A program made the position numbers and the translations under genes. Of a stretch of 64,000 nucleotides of DNA, positions 25,571-36,540 are shown in pieces (position 1 is the first letter of the stretch; each line of letters begins with the position of its first letter). Source of the DNA: Gnetum montanum (Eukaryota; Streptophyta; Gnetopsida; Gnetales; Gnetaceae); assembly GCA_015680685.1 (NCBI GenBank), contig MNCI01022350.1, positions 1-64,000 of the forward strand. The letters run 5' to 3'. The notes below the pieces were generated by a model. The model saw nothing but the letters and a program-made list of their open reading frames with translations. It searched no databases and was not told where the DNA came from.

Positions 25571-25991
25571 TAAGCTCTAGTAATGAGACCCAATGAATGT
25601 CTCACCCCATCAAAAAAAGGAGGGGAAAGCATACTTCCAAGGAACTAAATGACCAATGAAGCATTAAAGCCCAATGGCTAAAGTAACCTTGGAGGGAAGT
25701 CATTGGGTCCTCAAATAAATTTTTTGAGTGACCAACACTTCAAAGCTATTAGTTTCACGCTATATCCATGATGAAAACACTTGGAATACACTATTAGCAT
25801 TCATAACCATCTTCCTAATGACCATTTATTCATCATAGCCTCATCCCATGATCATAAGCACTCATTAACATTATTTGACATGATTGTATCAAGCATGAAG
25901 AGGGGTTGTTTGTTGTGGACCTATAGTGGTGTTTTGTATTCTTTATTGGTGCCTCTTGGGTCAATCCTTTAGACACCAACAAAGAGGGGGC

Positions 25992-27449
25992 TATTGAAAT
26001 ACCATGAAAATTTGCATGTTGTGATTAATTTTCATCATGTAGCCTTCACCCCATGAAACCTGAGGCAACACTTCATTGTAAGTATGAAGATTGTAATCCA
26101 TAAGGGGCAATCTCACATATTTCATACTTTTGGGACTAATAAAATGCCTCATAAGTGGTTAAATCCTCATTCCCCAAGTGAGAAAAGTTACCTAGTATCT
26201 ATATTTTGGCTTGGGAGGTCAAAAATGCCTTTTGAAATGCCAAAAATGGAAATTTTATGGGTTTTATGTGGGTAGACACTTTTATATGCTAGAAACACCT
26301 ATAGGGAGGTAAACCTTACCTACCCCCAATGTGGAGGGGTGGTGGTTTTCCCCTCAACATGGGAACTTTCCCCTAATGTGGAGACTACATGTACAACATG
26401 GAGACCTTCCCCACTTAGCATGGAAGGCTTCCCCTAGTGTGGAGGCCCCACTCCTAGTGTGGAAACTACATGCCCCTAACGTGGAAGCAACATGAGGAAG
26501 ACTTTTGCATACCAATGACCTCAAAGTTAACCAACCACTTCAACAAGGATGGTATAAGGCTTAGCATCGAAGATCTACCTCCAACATAGAATGTGTCCCT
26601 TCATTACTATTCATAGTAAACAAAATGACCATGAGGGATGACACTTACTATATGTGGTAACACATCCCCCCCTCTCCACGGCACCTGCTGCATACCCCCC
26701 ACCCTTTCCCTTGAAAAAAAGAAAAAAAAGGGCATCCATCTCACCTATACAAGGTAAAGATCTGCAAAAAAAACCATGATCCAAAACCTATAAAACCAAA
26801 ACCACAACACTCCTTTTAGGTTCCACACTTTTGCATTTTCAAGCACATAGCAATTTTGGCTTCCAAGAGCTCTTGCAACCTTATAGAAATGCAACCTCTT
26901 GGAGCTTCATAGCGTGGAACCCTTGTTACCTCCTTTGCTACCCCCTGATACTTGTGGATTTTTGGTGTTAATGCTACATTTTTGGGATTCCCAACCCCCA
27001 GTGTTGAGCAATTTGACTACCAAATTTCTCACGTTTCTCACCCCCCAGCAATGACCCAAGTTGTAAATCTAAAGTTGCAATAGACGATGTTTGACAACAT
27101 CAAGGCTAGCTAAGCATCTAAATCATGAAGTAGATCACATCAACTTCAATGGCCTCTAAATTCTTGTCCTAGTGAATCCCCTTTTGCTCTCTCATGGGCA
27201 ATTCTTGTACACATACATGAACTTATTCTTTATTTTGTTTAAATAAAGTTTCAAATTTTCATTTTGTGTGTAACATATTTTTCTTTTGATTTTTAAATTT
27301 TTACTCCTATTATTTGCATCATTCATTTTTCATTTCGTAAGTCCCTAGGTGATCTAGAAAACCATCTAAAGCACCTCAAATCCCATTTTTTGAAGGCCCT
27401 AGAAATTTTGGGTTTAGGTTGCTACGTTGAATCTCTCAATTTTTCAACA
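25992..27449 (+). mobile_element. Tat-like element 3' LTR
   Basis: It directly follows the tract AAAGAGGGGG (25981-25990). It starts TATTGAAATACC (probably TG mutated to TA) and ends TTTTTCAACA, whose complement TGTTGAAAAA mirrors the start. About 26325-26480 carries five or six copies of a motif like CCCCTAATGTGGAGAC. Which U3 features act as promoter is not clear. The span is the best reading from the terminal repeats; no partner LTR was found to confirm it. Confidence 0.65.
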
Positions 27450-28756
27450 ATTGATTTTTATAGTTGTGAAAAATAGGAAGCTTAACCAATACATTACCAA
27501 TTCCTTCTATCTTTACACTTGCATCATGTCTTACTTTTATTTTTTCAAGAAAATTATATGAACTATAACTAATGTAATTCTTGTTAAATGGAATCATATG
27601 ATTTCAAAATCCACTATCTATGATCCATGTATGAGGAATAACTTCTTTAAGCATTTGATATGTAGCAACATTGGAGTTTAGATTTTTCTTTTATTTTGTC
27701 TTATGACTCTTGGGAATTTCTTTGAGGCTAATAAGAGTCATCATTTCTCTTTGATGATTCATTTAAATTGTAAAAGGAAAATCCTATATTTCACTAGCAT
27801 TTGTCCTCATAGTAGTCCTTTTTGTAATGCTTGAATCATGGAATATTTTATGATGATTCTTCACATTGATTTCTTGGAGTAAAGTTGAGTTTTCATATCT
27901 CTTCCTCATTTGAAACTATCTCTTCCTCTTGAGTTTTCATATGTAAATTTTTTATTTATTTTTTTCATTTTAAGTCCTTTCATCTTTAAAGTTATAACTT
28001 CTATCTCTACTTCTACCAAATTTACCTCTTCCTCTATTATTCCTTGTCAAATATGCTTATTCACTTGGAGCTTAATCACCATGCCTCTTAAGACCTTTCA
28101 ATGTTCTTACTTATGATACCAATTCATCAATATAAATATCATCTAAACTTCTATTTTGCATAATAATCATTGTTGCATATTTGAACATTCTATCCTAATA
28201 TAATGTTTGAATGATCTTCATAATCTTTTTACTTTCACTATAGAGTTACACAAATTCATCTAAATTTCTTGTGCAAGCATACATTATAGTAAATAATTTT
28301 TAAATATTTTTAACTCTATTAAGGATTAGATCTTCAAACTTTTTTATATACCGTAATTGCTCAATTTGAATGTTTGTGATGGAGGCTCCTTTGTACTTTT
28401 GTTGAAGTAGATCCCAAGTTTCTTTAACATTTGGATAATCTATGATTCTTGATCTAGATGCATCTAAAACTAATGTACAAATAATCATCTTTACCAATCT
28501 ATCTTTCCTTCTATTTTCTTGAAGTTTTCTTCCTTTTTTCTTTATTCAAAGCATTTAAATTTACAAAATCTTGATAACCTTTGTCAACAATGTTCCAACA
28601 CTCATTAATTTGGAGCAAATTCTTCATAAGCTTTCTCTAATATGTAAATTAATTTGGTGCATTTTTTGGTCTTCTTGTGATGTGTCTAGCATCATTCAAA
28701 GACTCTTAGATCCCTTTACATGTTTTATAGTGTCTTGCCTTTCATCCAAACAAATT
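27450..28756 (-). pseudogene. Ty1/copia gag-protease fragment, minus strand
   Basis: Read on the minus strand, 28300-28497 is an open piece of copia gag (KETWDLLQQKYKGAS, then IQIEQLRYIKKFEDL), typical of the UBN2-type gag domain. Further along the minus strand, near 27590-27640, is WIIDSG followed by NHM, the copia protease motif. No LTR, reverse transcriptase or integrase is attached. It lies between the Tat LTR and the family-B LTR. Confidence 0.75.
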
Positions 28757-29774
28757 TGATGAAGTATGTGAAGCAGGGATGTGCTAACTTCCTTGTGCTA
28801 GTGCACCCTCTTGCATTAGTGTAGGGGCACTAATGCACCCACTGGTACCCTAGTTTAGTTCCTTCATCTTCTCTACCTTCTCATGTGTATTCTATAATTT
28901 CTTACCTATGCTAATGGTCCTCCATTGATACCTCAATGTTAGCAAATCACTACTATTATGTTGCAAAAACTATAAATGCTCAAATGAGCTCTCATAGAAA
29001 AAAAGTTTGATTCTAAGCATTTTCATTGTCTTTTAACATCTAATTTCATGTGAAAAGCTCTTCCTTCCTTGAGTAAGTTTCTTCCATGTTTTGTATGTGT
29101 TTTGAGCCATTTCTTTCACAAGTATGGCTAGACTCTATTAGAATGCTACCTTGCTTATGTAGCCTGGAACCATTTGGTCAATCTGGAGTCTAGTCCTTGC
29201 ATCATAAATAAATCTTATAGTTTTCCCTCATTTCTATTAGTGGTGCCTTAAATATTACAATATCAAAAACATTATAAAACATTAAAATCATAAAAACATT
29301 TATTTATTTCTCATTTTCATAAGCTATGATAGTTCATCCTTACCCAAGGAGGTCACATTTATACAACATGGTGTTTGACCATTAAGGTTGTAACTAAGAG
29401 TCATTTTATTTTCATTTCATGTGTGGTGTTTCACTTATTCCCTTAAGTAATTGCAACATTAGCATTGTACCTATCCCCAAGTGGGATTGCAATGCATGAA
29501 TAGTTATTATTAGTTTTTTATTCATTTCTTATTAGGATAAAATTCATCAAGATTATAAAATACAAAATCTTAAATATTTTTCTATCTTTCACTCTAGCAA
29601 GATGGGTTATAACTGTATTATATGTATTATAATATCTTTTATATTTCTTGAAGGCAATTATATCTATAAGTATTCTTGGTAATTCACTAAATATCATCCT
29701 CAAATCTTATGATCATATTGCATTGCAATTTGTATGATAAATTCATTGGTCCAAAATTGGTAGGACTCCTATCA
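28757..29774 (+). repeat. B1 5' LTR
   Basis: It starts TGATGAAG and ends CCTATCA, next to the primer site. Near the start is an array of GTGCAC-type motifs (28794-28840). The TATA box TATAAAT is at 28971-28977, about 130 bp downstream. It aligns with 3690-4625. The left edge is inferred from the terminal repeat only. Confidence 0.7.
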
Positions 29775-29775
29775 T

Positions 29776-29793
29776 TGGTACTATTGCTAGGGA
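29776..29793 (+). promoter_or_regulatory. B1 primer-binding site
   Basis: TGGTACTATTGCTAGGGA lies directly after the LTR and differs from the tRNA-Asp complement TGGCGCCGTTGCCGGGGA at a few positions. It fixes the LTR end and places the element with the Athila/Tat group. Confidence 0.8.
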
Positions 29794-29892
29794 GGACATT
29801 GATGAATTATCTAAAAATACTTGTGCATTCTTGATTTTAACTTTTTTTCAAATCAAGTCAAAATTTTAGTGTTATATGTATACATTGTAAAC

Positions 29893-32100
29893 ATGAACAA
29901 TATAGGAGATAGTGCTAAGAGCCCACCAAATACCTCTAGTGAGGTACTAAAAAGACAAAGAGCATTTATCACCTTAGATAATTTTAAAAATAATATCCTT
30001 CGATTGGTAATGTTACCTTATCATCAAGACAAGTAGAGAAGATGGAGAGATGCTCATGGCCAATTCTCTAGGGATCTAGTTATGTCTCCACTAGATGATC
30101 TCATTGATGCCTTGATCAATATGGGACTAGAGGACAAATGTGCATCATACAAAGCTCATAAAGCTACATTTGTTGATTATGATTCTTTGTGCATGTAAGA
30201 TCTTTAGGATCAAATGGTAGAAGAAGAGGTTGGTCACAACTTTCCATCTAATGATTCATATGGGAAGCATGAAGCTAAAGCAGACAAGAAGGAAATAGGA
30301 TCAACCAATCATCAAAGCCCCTAATCAAGTACCTTCATCCTCTATATAGCCTCAACTATGAATGATGATCTCCTTTCCAAGTTCCAACATTTTCTTTTAT
30401 CTGTACCTATCAGTGAAAATAATGATTTCCCTTTGTTCAACTAAGTTGATGATCATGAATTAACTAAAGTTGTGCATATTCTAAGGGATCATGTTCATTA
30501 TACCAGAATCAAATGAATCAACAAGACTGATGCACCAACATACAAAGGGTATACTAGTGATTAGCTCCAACTCCATATGCAAGTCTTTGATAATGTTTGC
30601 TATCTCCAAGGAACCATAAGTGATTGGTAGAAGTTATGATTATTTCCTTGCATTTTCATTCAACATGAAAAAATATAGCATAAGTCCTTACCTCCTAGAT
30701 TAAGTTAAAGATGGCCAAACATGATCAAAATCTTCTATACAAAATTGTAGACCTATTCATAAATTTTAAACATTCAAAACCAAATGACTAGATGGAGACA
30801 AGGAGCTTGTGATCCTCTCGACATTATCATGGAGAGGTATATGAAACTATTCACCGCTATATAAACCATGCTTTTAGCCAAAGGAAGTAATTAATACACA
30901 TTCTAGAAGATCTAAGATATGAGATAAGAGAGTTTGTAGAAAATTACATGATAGGCCATGTGCATAAAAATTCTATGGCCCAAAATAAAGCTCTCTTAGA
31001 CATCATTGCAAGCATGGAAGGTAAGTTGCAGAACTGATAATCAGAAAATGAGAACAATTAGAATCCATTGTGCAAATAAGAGAATAAAAACATTGAGGTA
31101 GTGTTGAACCTTCCACTATAGTTGAGGCTCTAGCACAAGATACAATTAAACAAATAAATCCCTATTAGATTTTTCCCATTGTGTTGACCAAATTTGGAAT
31201 GTAAGGAACAAAAAGATGACTACTACTCTCAAGGATATTAAGGGTATGATGGTCAAATTTACAACCAAAATAGTTGTACCATATGAATGTTGAAAAAGGT
31301 ATTATGGAAAGGATAAATGGAAGCTCTCTCACTCTAAAAGCATTCAAGAATATTCAAATGAGGCTCTCTTATCCTCCTTCAATGATGAGAGTTCCTACAA
31401 ATACTATGCAGACTCTCATGATTCTCAATGCTACCTAGTCATGGGTTGCATAATTGATGAGATGGGATTATTTGGGGTATTTATTAATCTTTTTTTTTCA
31501 AGAGAAAAATAATGATGAATCCATATCCTATTTTTTCGTACTATCCTTGTCTTGCATAGTTACAGCCCATGCAACAATACCAATAGTGGCAAGCTCCAAA
31601 TCATTGGGGTGCTACTTCATGAAATCTCCCAAATCTAATGCAACAACATATGAAACATCCATATAATTCCTACTATTATCATGTACACCTAGATACTTAT
31701 CAAACCCCAAAAATGGTATCTCAATAGTACCTACATGATTCTAGCACTCCTACATGATTCTATTCCTTAGTCCCATGCAAGGTGGAATACCTAGTTAGCC
31801 ACAACTATGAGAGGAGAAATCATGTAATATTGCCTATGTAATGATCCTATTTCTATATGTGCATCTAGGTAATACTACTAGTTACCTATTGATTTTGTTG
31901 TAGGGGGAAGTTTAAGGTTCCATGGTAGGAAATTTTACTATAAGCACAAACATGAGACCTGCAAGACTAGATCTATATTATCCTCTTCACCTTTTGGAGG
32001 AAAGAATTCTTCAAGTTAGATAAAAGCCAACACTCATTAGGTCTTAATAAAACTCTTTTATACTAATCCAATTGCAACATCTACTTTAGGGATGAGTTCT
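29893..32100 (+). pseudogene. B1 gag pseudogene
   Basis: The first ATG after the primer site opens a 48-codon run (29893-30036), which then continues with stops. The capsid-like domain is recognisable around 30640-31020 (LFPCIF, FYTKL, MTRWRQGACDPLDIIMERYM, IREFVENYMIGHVHKNSM) by similarity to family-A gag. No zinc knuckle was found, though damage may hide it. It has many stops and frameshifts. Confidence 0.7.
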
Positions 32101-32139
32101 ATTATTATGTCTAGTGGAGATAATACAATGGCACCTAAT

Positions 32140-32757
32140 TATGATATTTTCATCATCTGCATGTTTATAGTGGCAAAGTGGTTAGTCAAAGAAGAATGTT
32201 TGCCCAAAAAATAACTAGATCGTATCAATCCCATGGTGGAAATCCAAATTAGTAAAAAGGGTCATGTCTTATCTTTTTCCAACTTTGGTTCAAGAGTCAA
32301 TTTCATCTTATTATAGTAGTACCTTAGTTGTGGGTTTTCTCCTCTCAAGGGTACAAACATTTAACTTGAGCTAGTAAACTAGTCATATGCATACCTCATG
32401 GCACAAGTATGCAATATAATCACTTCTACTATGGTTTGATAATTTCCCACTAATTTCCTAGTGCTCAAATTAGAGAACAAGGTGAAAGAGAATCTTCCTA
32501 CTATTACGGAAAGAGTCTGGTTAAGCACTGTAAATCCTAGATTTTTTTTCCAAGGTCTTCACCTCAAGATTGGTAAAAGGGATGAGATTAGAAGAATGAA
32601 CTACAAGATAATACCTTATGATCCTTCCCATCCTTATTGTACTATGGGCATAAGCCATTCAAATAAGTCAAACAAATCACTTATTAGGCAAGACCTAGTG
32701 TACCATAATGAATATCTTTCATCTCTAAGTATGCTAAAAGCTCAACTAAACACTTAG
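32140..32757 (+). pseudogene. B1 protease pseudogene
   Basis: The stretch NFGSRVNFIL near 32280-32310 aligns with DSGSGVNLIS, so the catalytic Asp is lost. The open frame at 32461-32757 keeps LPTITERVWLSTVNP (family-A equivalent GRAWLSTVD) and PSHPYCTMGISHS near the C-terminal end. The frame ends at 32757 and no reverse transcriptase follows. Confidence 0.7.
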
Positions 32758-32978
32758 AGGCATTTCAAGTGATATACATGGATCAATCATGTAGGATGGA
32801 TCCTTCATTCCATGCTAAAATTTTATTTTTTTACTATTTCCATTTGTGCAAGTAATAAAGGTCGGTATATTTAGCTAGAATTGTTTTCACTATTTGAGAT
32901 TAATAGATAATCTATGATAGTATATTCTTTTCCTTTAGAGTATTTTTATTTGTATGTGCAGAAAAACTAGTTAATATA
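32758..32978 (+). other. B1 non-coding stretch before the solo LTR
   Basis: It is AT-rich with no coding signal. It shows that the protease frame runs directly into non-coding DNA and not into a polymerase. Confidence 0.5.
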
Positions 32979-33843
32979 TGATGAGCAATGAGGTACCCCT
33001 ACACTCAACCATACGAATATGAGCATGTACGCGCAATTCAATCAAACTTTGTAGATGGACTAGTTGTGGCACCTAGACAATTATACTTTGATCGTAGTTC
33101 ACTGTCTTCATACCTAGACTAGTATTTGCTTTGACACGTATGGTTCAGTCTAGAGTGAGGTGTATCATGTGATTTCTAACACTAGGCTACTCCAAGAGAA
33201 AATGAGAAATAATCTTGATTAAGCTAATAAAAAATATGAAGTGAAATCTAAACTAACCTAAGTATGATGAGTATTCATCCTTAATCATCTGTACGCATCT
33301 TTGACTTCATGTACTACTTCTGGGATAACCAAGTGCACATTACTCAAGCACTACTAGATACAGTCCTGGGTTACCAAGTGGTTACACTTAACTGTTTGTG
33401 ATTAAGATGCACTCATTCTGCGTTAATAATAGGAAGTGTAAATGATAATAAAGGAAATATTAACTATAAAGACAACAATAAATAATCAAAAATTAAAGTA
33501 AATAAGAGCTAAGTCAACACTATAATGATGGAGTAATCTCGATCTTTATTGTCGATCATGTGCATGTCCAAGTATGTCACACTTGAGCAAAGGTTCCATA
33601 CAATTACAAGCATCACACTGTGGGCATGCACTTGAGAAAAGGAACTTAAAATTAACTAAAAATTGACAAAAAGACCCCCCCCCCCCCCCCCCCCCCCCCC
33701 CCNATCATGATATTGTGTATACGATATCATATGCAAGCTGAGATATCGGGTACCCGATATCTTATACTCGATATCGCATATCCAATATCTTGTACTCGAT
33801 ATCAAGTACCTAATATCGGGGCTTGGCAAACTATGATTCATCA
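32979..33843 (-). mobile_element. Family-A solo LTR inside B1, TSD ATATA
   Basis: Plus-strand reading starts TGATGAGCAATGAGG (LTR end) and finishes GATTCATCA (LTR start). Flanks are identical, ATATA at 32974-32978 and 33844-33848, and no internal sequence is present, so this is a solo LTR left by recombination between two LTRs. The GATATC-type array is at about 33710-33820. A 28-base C run (33675-33702) and an N occupy the place where the TATA region is expected, so that part is probably misassembled or unresolved. Confidence 0.95.
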
Positions 33844-33848
33844 ATATA

Positions 33849-36005
33849 CTTTATGAATGCTCACCTAATAAGGTAATGCTAGATGGATGAGCTGTAGATG
33901 TGATGATAATTCAAGAGCACCAAATGGATGTAACATGGAGCTTTGATCATTGGAATGTCCATGCACCAATATTCATCCATATACTTTTATTCTATCCATC
34001 ATTGGTGAACTATGCTCATATTTAGTGGAACATAGGGGCTCACACTATGAGTTGCAAAAGTAAATGCTACTAGAATTATGAGGAGATGGTGGATGCACAC
34101 CTTAGGGTGTGAGCTCCATAATCTTGCAAGAGTTCTTGGTCACTAGTTTGGAAATAGTGTGCCATAACGAATCCTTACAACCTATGGATGATTCTAATCA
34201 ATGTAATTAGATCAAGATGCATGTGCTACCTTCCTTAGCCATCCTGGTCAAAAGATATTTGTGATAACATGAATCTATGTGCATCATGTATTGGTGGATG
34301 AATTCTCATGTTCATGCAAGTCAAAGACTTCATGTAGTGATCTAGCACTCTAATCATTCCCATGATTCTTATGATCAATCAAAAATACTCTTCCTATGAA
34401 AGAAGTGAAAATAAAAATATATATGATCAAAAATAAAAAATGGATAAATGAAAAAAATGATGATGAAAAGAAGAAAAAATTGAAGAAAAAAAGGAAAAAG
34501 AGAAGAAGAAAGAGAAAAAAAGAAGAGGATATGGAAAGGGTAATGTACTTTTAATCTTATCAGGTTGTAGAAACTAGTATGTTTACCATCCAAACCAATC
34601 TCATAGTTGCTCACATCAAAATCAAACCAGTGATTAAACCTATGCCTCTGAAAATGTTTCTCATGTTCAATCTATTGTTCAAATCAATTAACTTCCCATA
34701 ATGTTCTAGTTGAAAACAATCTCTTACTCATCCCTACCCATAGCCATGAAGATCCAAAAGTCTGTTTTCTCATAAACCTTGATAATGTCAATTGTTTCTT
34801 CAATTCAAATCCCTAATCATTTTTTCCAAGAGTCAACATCATCATCCTTGATCAAACCCTTGATCACATTTGAACCTAGAACATTTTCCCTTATTGTTCT
34901 TGGTATTATGCTCTTTGTTGAAATGTGAAATTGGTTAGTGTAGCCATGGGGATCAATGAGAGATGTCTGGTAGAGAAATATTAAGGGAGCCTATTTTTCA
35001 TATATGCATGAATGAAGGAAAACCAAATTGGAATCTTGACTTCTAAATGTTTAGTGACATATTGCCTTCATTCGATGTCCACCACTGATTCATATTATTT
35101 GGATGAGTAGCACTAGATGTGATTAGTGTGACCTTACATTGTGAAGTGACTTGGAGGTTTATTCCTATTATTTGAATGAGTAGTAGATCTAAAGGAGTAT
35201 CCCTCATGGATGTGATAGCAAATCCCTCATGGAGTATAGGATGTGCTCATATGCTCCATGAACTAATTGAATGGTTGGCTAGGAGATTTGATGATGTTGC
35301 ACTATCTTCTATTTTCTCTCTCATCCATTATTCATTCTTCATTTTTCTTCTTTCATTCTTATCCAATATTATGTATGGTAGGAGATTGATTAAGCAAAGC
35401 AAAGGATGAGATTTGATCATCCAATAGGATGAACTCATGTTTGATGCTAATGTCTCACAAGGTATTGAGAATCCATGGATATCTCATCAACAAGTTTCAA
35501 AAGGATAATGAAGGCATGTGCCTATTATAGGAAGAATCCATTTATGAATCCTTGGTATATTGGTATCATAAGTGAGTAAGCTAAATCTTATCTTCTAGTT
35601 ATCGTATAGGTTTCATTACATATGACACTTCATTGGTCTTCCACTTGTGTGTGTTGCAACTCTTCAGGCTTCAAGGTTTGACCTTGACAAACCAAATCGA
35701 TCCATTTTAATTATGTCTTTATTCCATTATTCTTGGTGCTATAATCATTTTCCTATTATTCTAACCCCTCCTTTCCAACCTTCAAGTCATGGGACTAGAT
35801 AAATTGATCAATGAACTCATTTTCTATGATCTGTGATATCATCAAAATAACTCTATAATCTTCTTGTTGTCTTACTTCTCATACATCTTGTGACATTAGT
35901 TCGTGGTGATTTTATCATTTTATAGACCTTTTTTGATGCTTAGATGATAGTAGAAGGTATGTTCAAGATCTCAAAGATAAATTTTAAGGTTTTCTCTTAT
36001 TTGGG
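33849..36005 (+). repeat. B1 internal spacer (second copy of 423-2820)
   Basis: It is a non-coding direct repeat of the stretch near the window start, with matching landmarks in order (see 423-2820). It lies between the protease and the internal promoter-like array. The copies are well diverged, so they were not made recently. Confidence 0.7.
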
Positions 36006-36110
36006 AGGGTGCACTAATGTGCCCCCTACATCAACATAGGGGCATCAATCCTCTTGCATCAACACCCCCATGCTAGTGCATTCCCCTACATTAATGACTT
36101 ACTATAAAAG
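36006..36110 (+). promoter_or_regulatory. B1 internal promoter-like array with TATA box
   Basis: Motifs such as GGGTGCACTAATG, TAGGGGCATCAAT, CTCTTGCATCAAC and GCTAGTGCATTCCCC at 36006-36097 resemble the array in the B1 LTR (28794-28840: GCTAGTGCACC, CTCTTGCATTAG, TAGGGGCACTAATGC). A TATA box, TATAAAAG, follows at 36103-36110. The extra ORF begins about 430 bp downstream. Promoter activity is inferred from likeness to the LTR; the rest of the LTR is not present here. Confidence 0.55.
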
Positions 36111-36540
36111 GTGGAAAGCTTTCAAAATCATCTATAAATTTATCATTTTTATTTTTCTTCCTTTCCTTACCTCTGGTAATAGCAAAAAAGTGAAACTCTA
36201 TGAGTTTTTTATCCTAACAAATAGATTAGTAATATTTTCCAATCATTTTTCTTTGCTTCTCTAATCCTTGGTGTTCTACTATGGTTCAATCTTAATATTT
36301 TGTAACTTAGTAATAAGGAAGAAATACCACTTTAGATATGTATTTAATGTAGTTGGTAATTATTTGAACATTTTTACCTTATCTATACTTACCCATGTAC
36401 ACCATGCTTTCATAGTTGTGATAATGTTTTTAAGCATTTTCCAAGGATTGTATTTTTTATTATTATTACACATAATTTCTATAATGGTATTATGATGTCT
36501 AGGAGAATTCACTTAATTTTTAGTAGACTTTATAGCTCAT

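Larger units (their letters stand above)
21619..27449 (+). mobile_element. Tat-like Ty3/gypsy element, 3' half
   Basis: This element is the host of A1. Pol has reverse transcriptase with YVDD, RNase H, a second RNase H and integrase, followed by short tandem repeats, a polypurine tract (AAAGAGGGGG, 25981-25990) and an LTR at 25992-27449. A dual RNase H is the hallmark of the Tat/Ogre lineage. The 5' LTR, gag and protease were not found; they should lie left of 11748 if they survive. Confidence 0.85.

Noticed and set aside
34375-34614. Phe/Ser-rich 79-codon minus-strand frame
   Set aside because: It arises from a purine-rich (GAA/AAA) tract and has no counterpart frame in the copy at 930-990.
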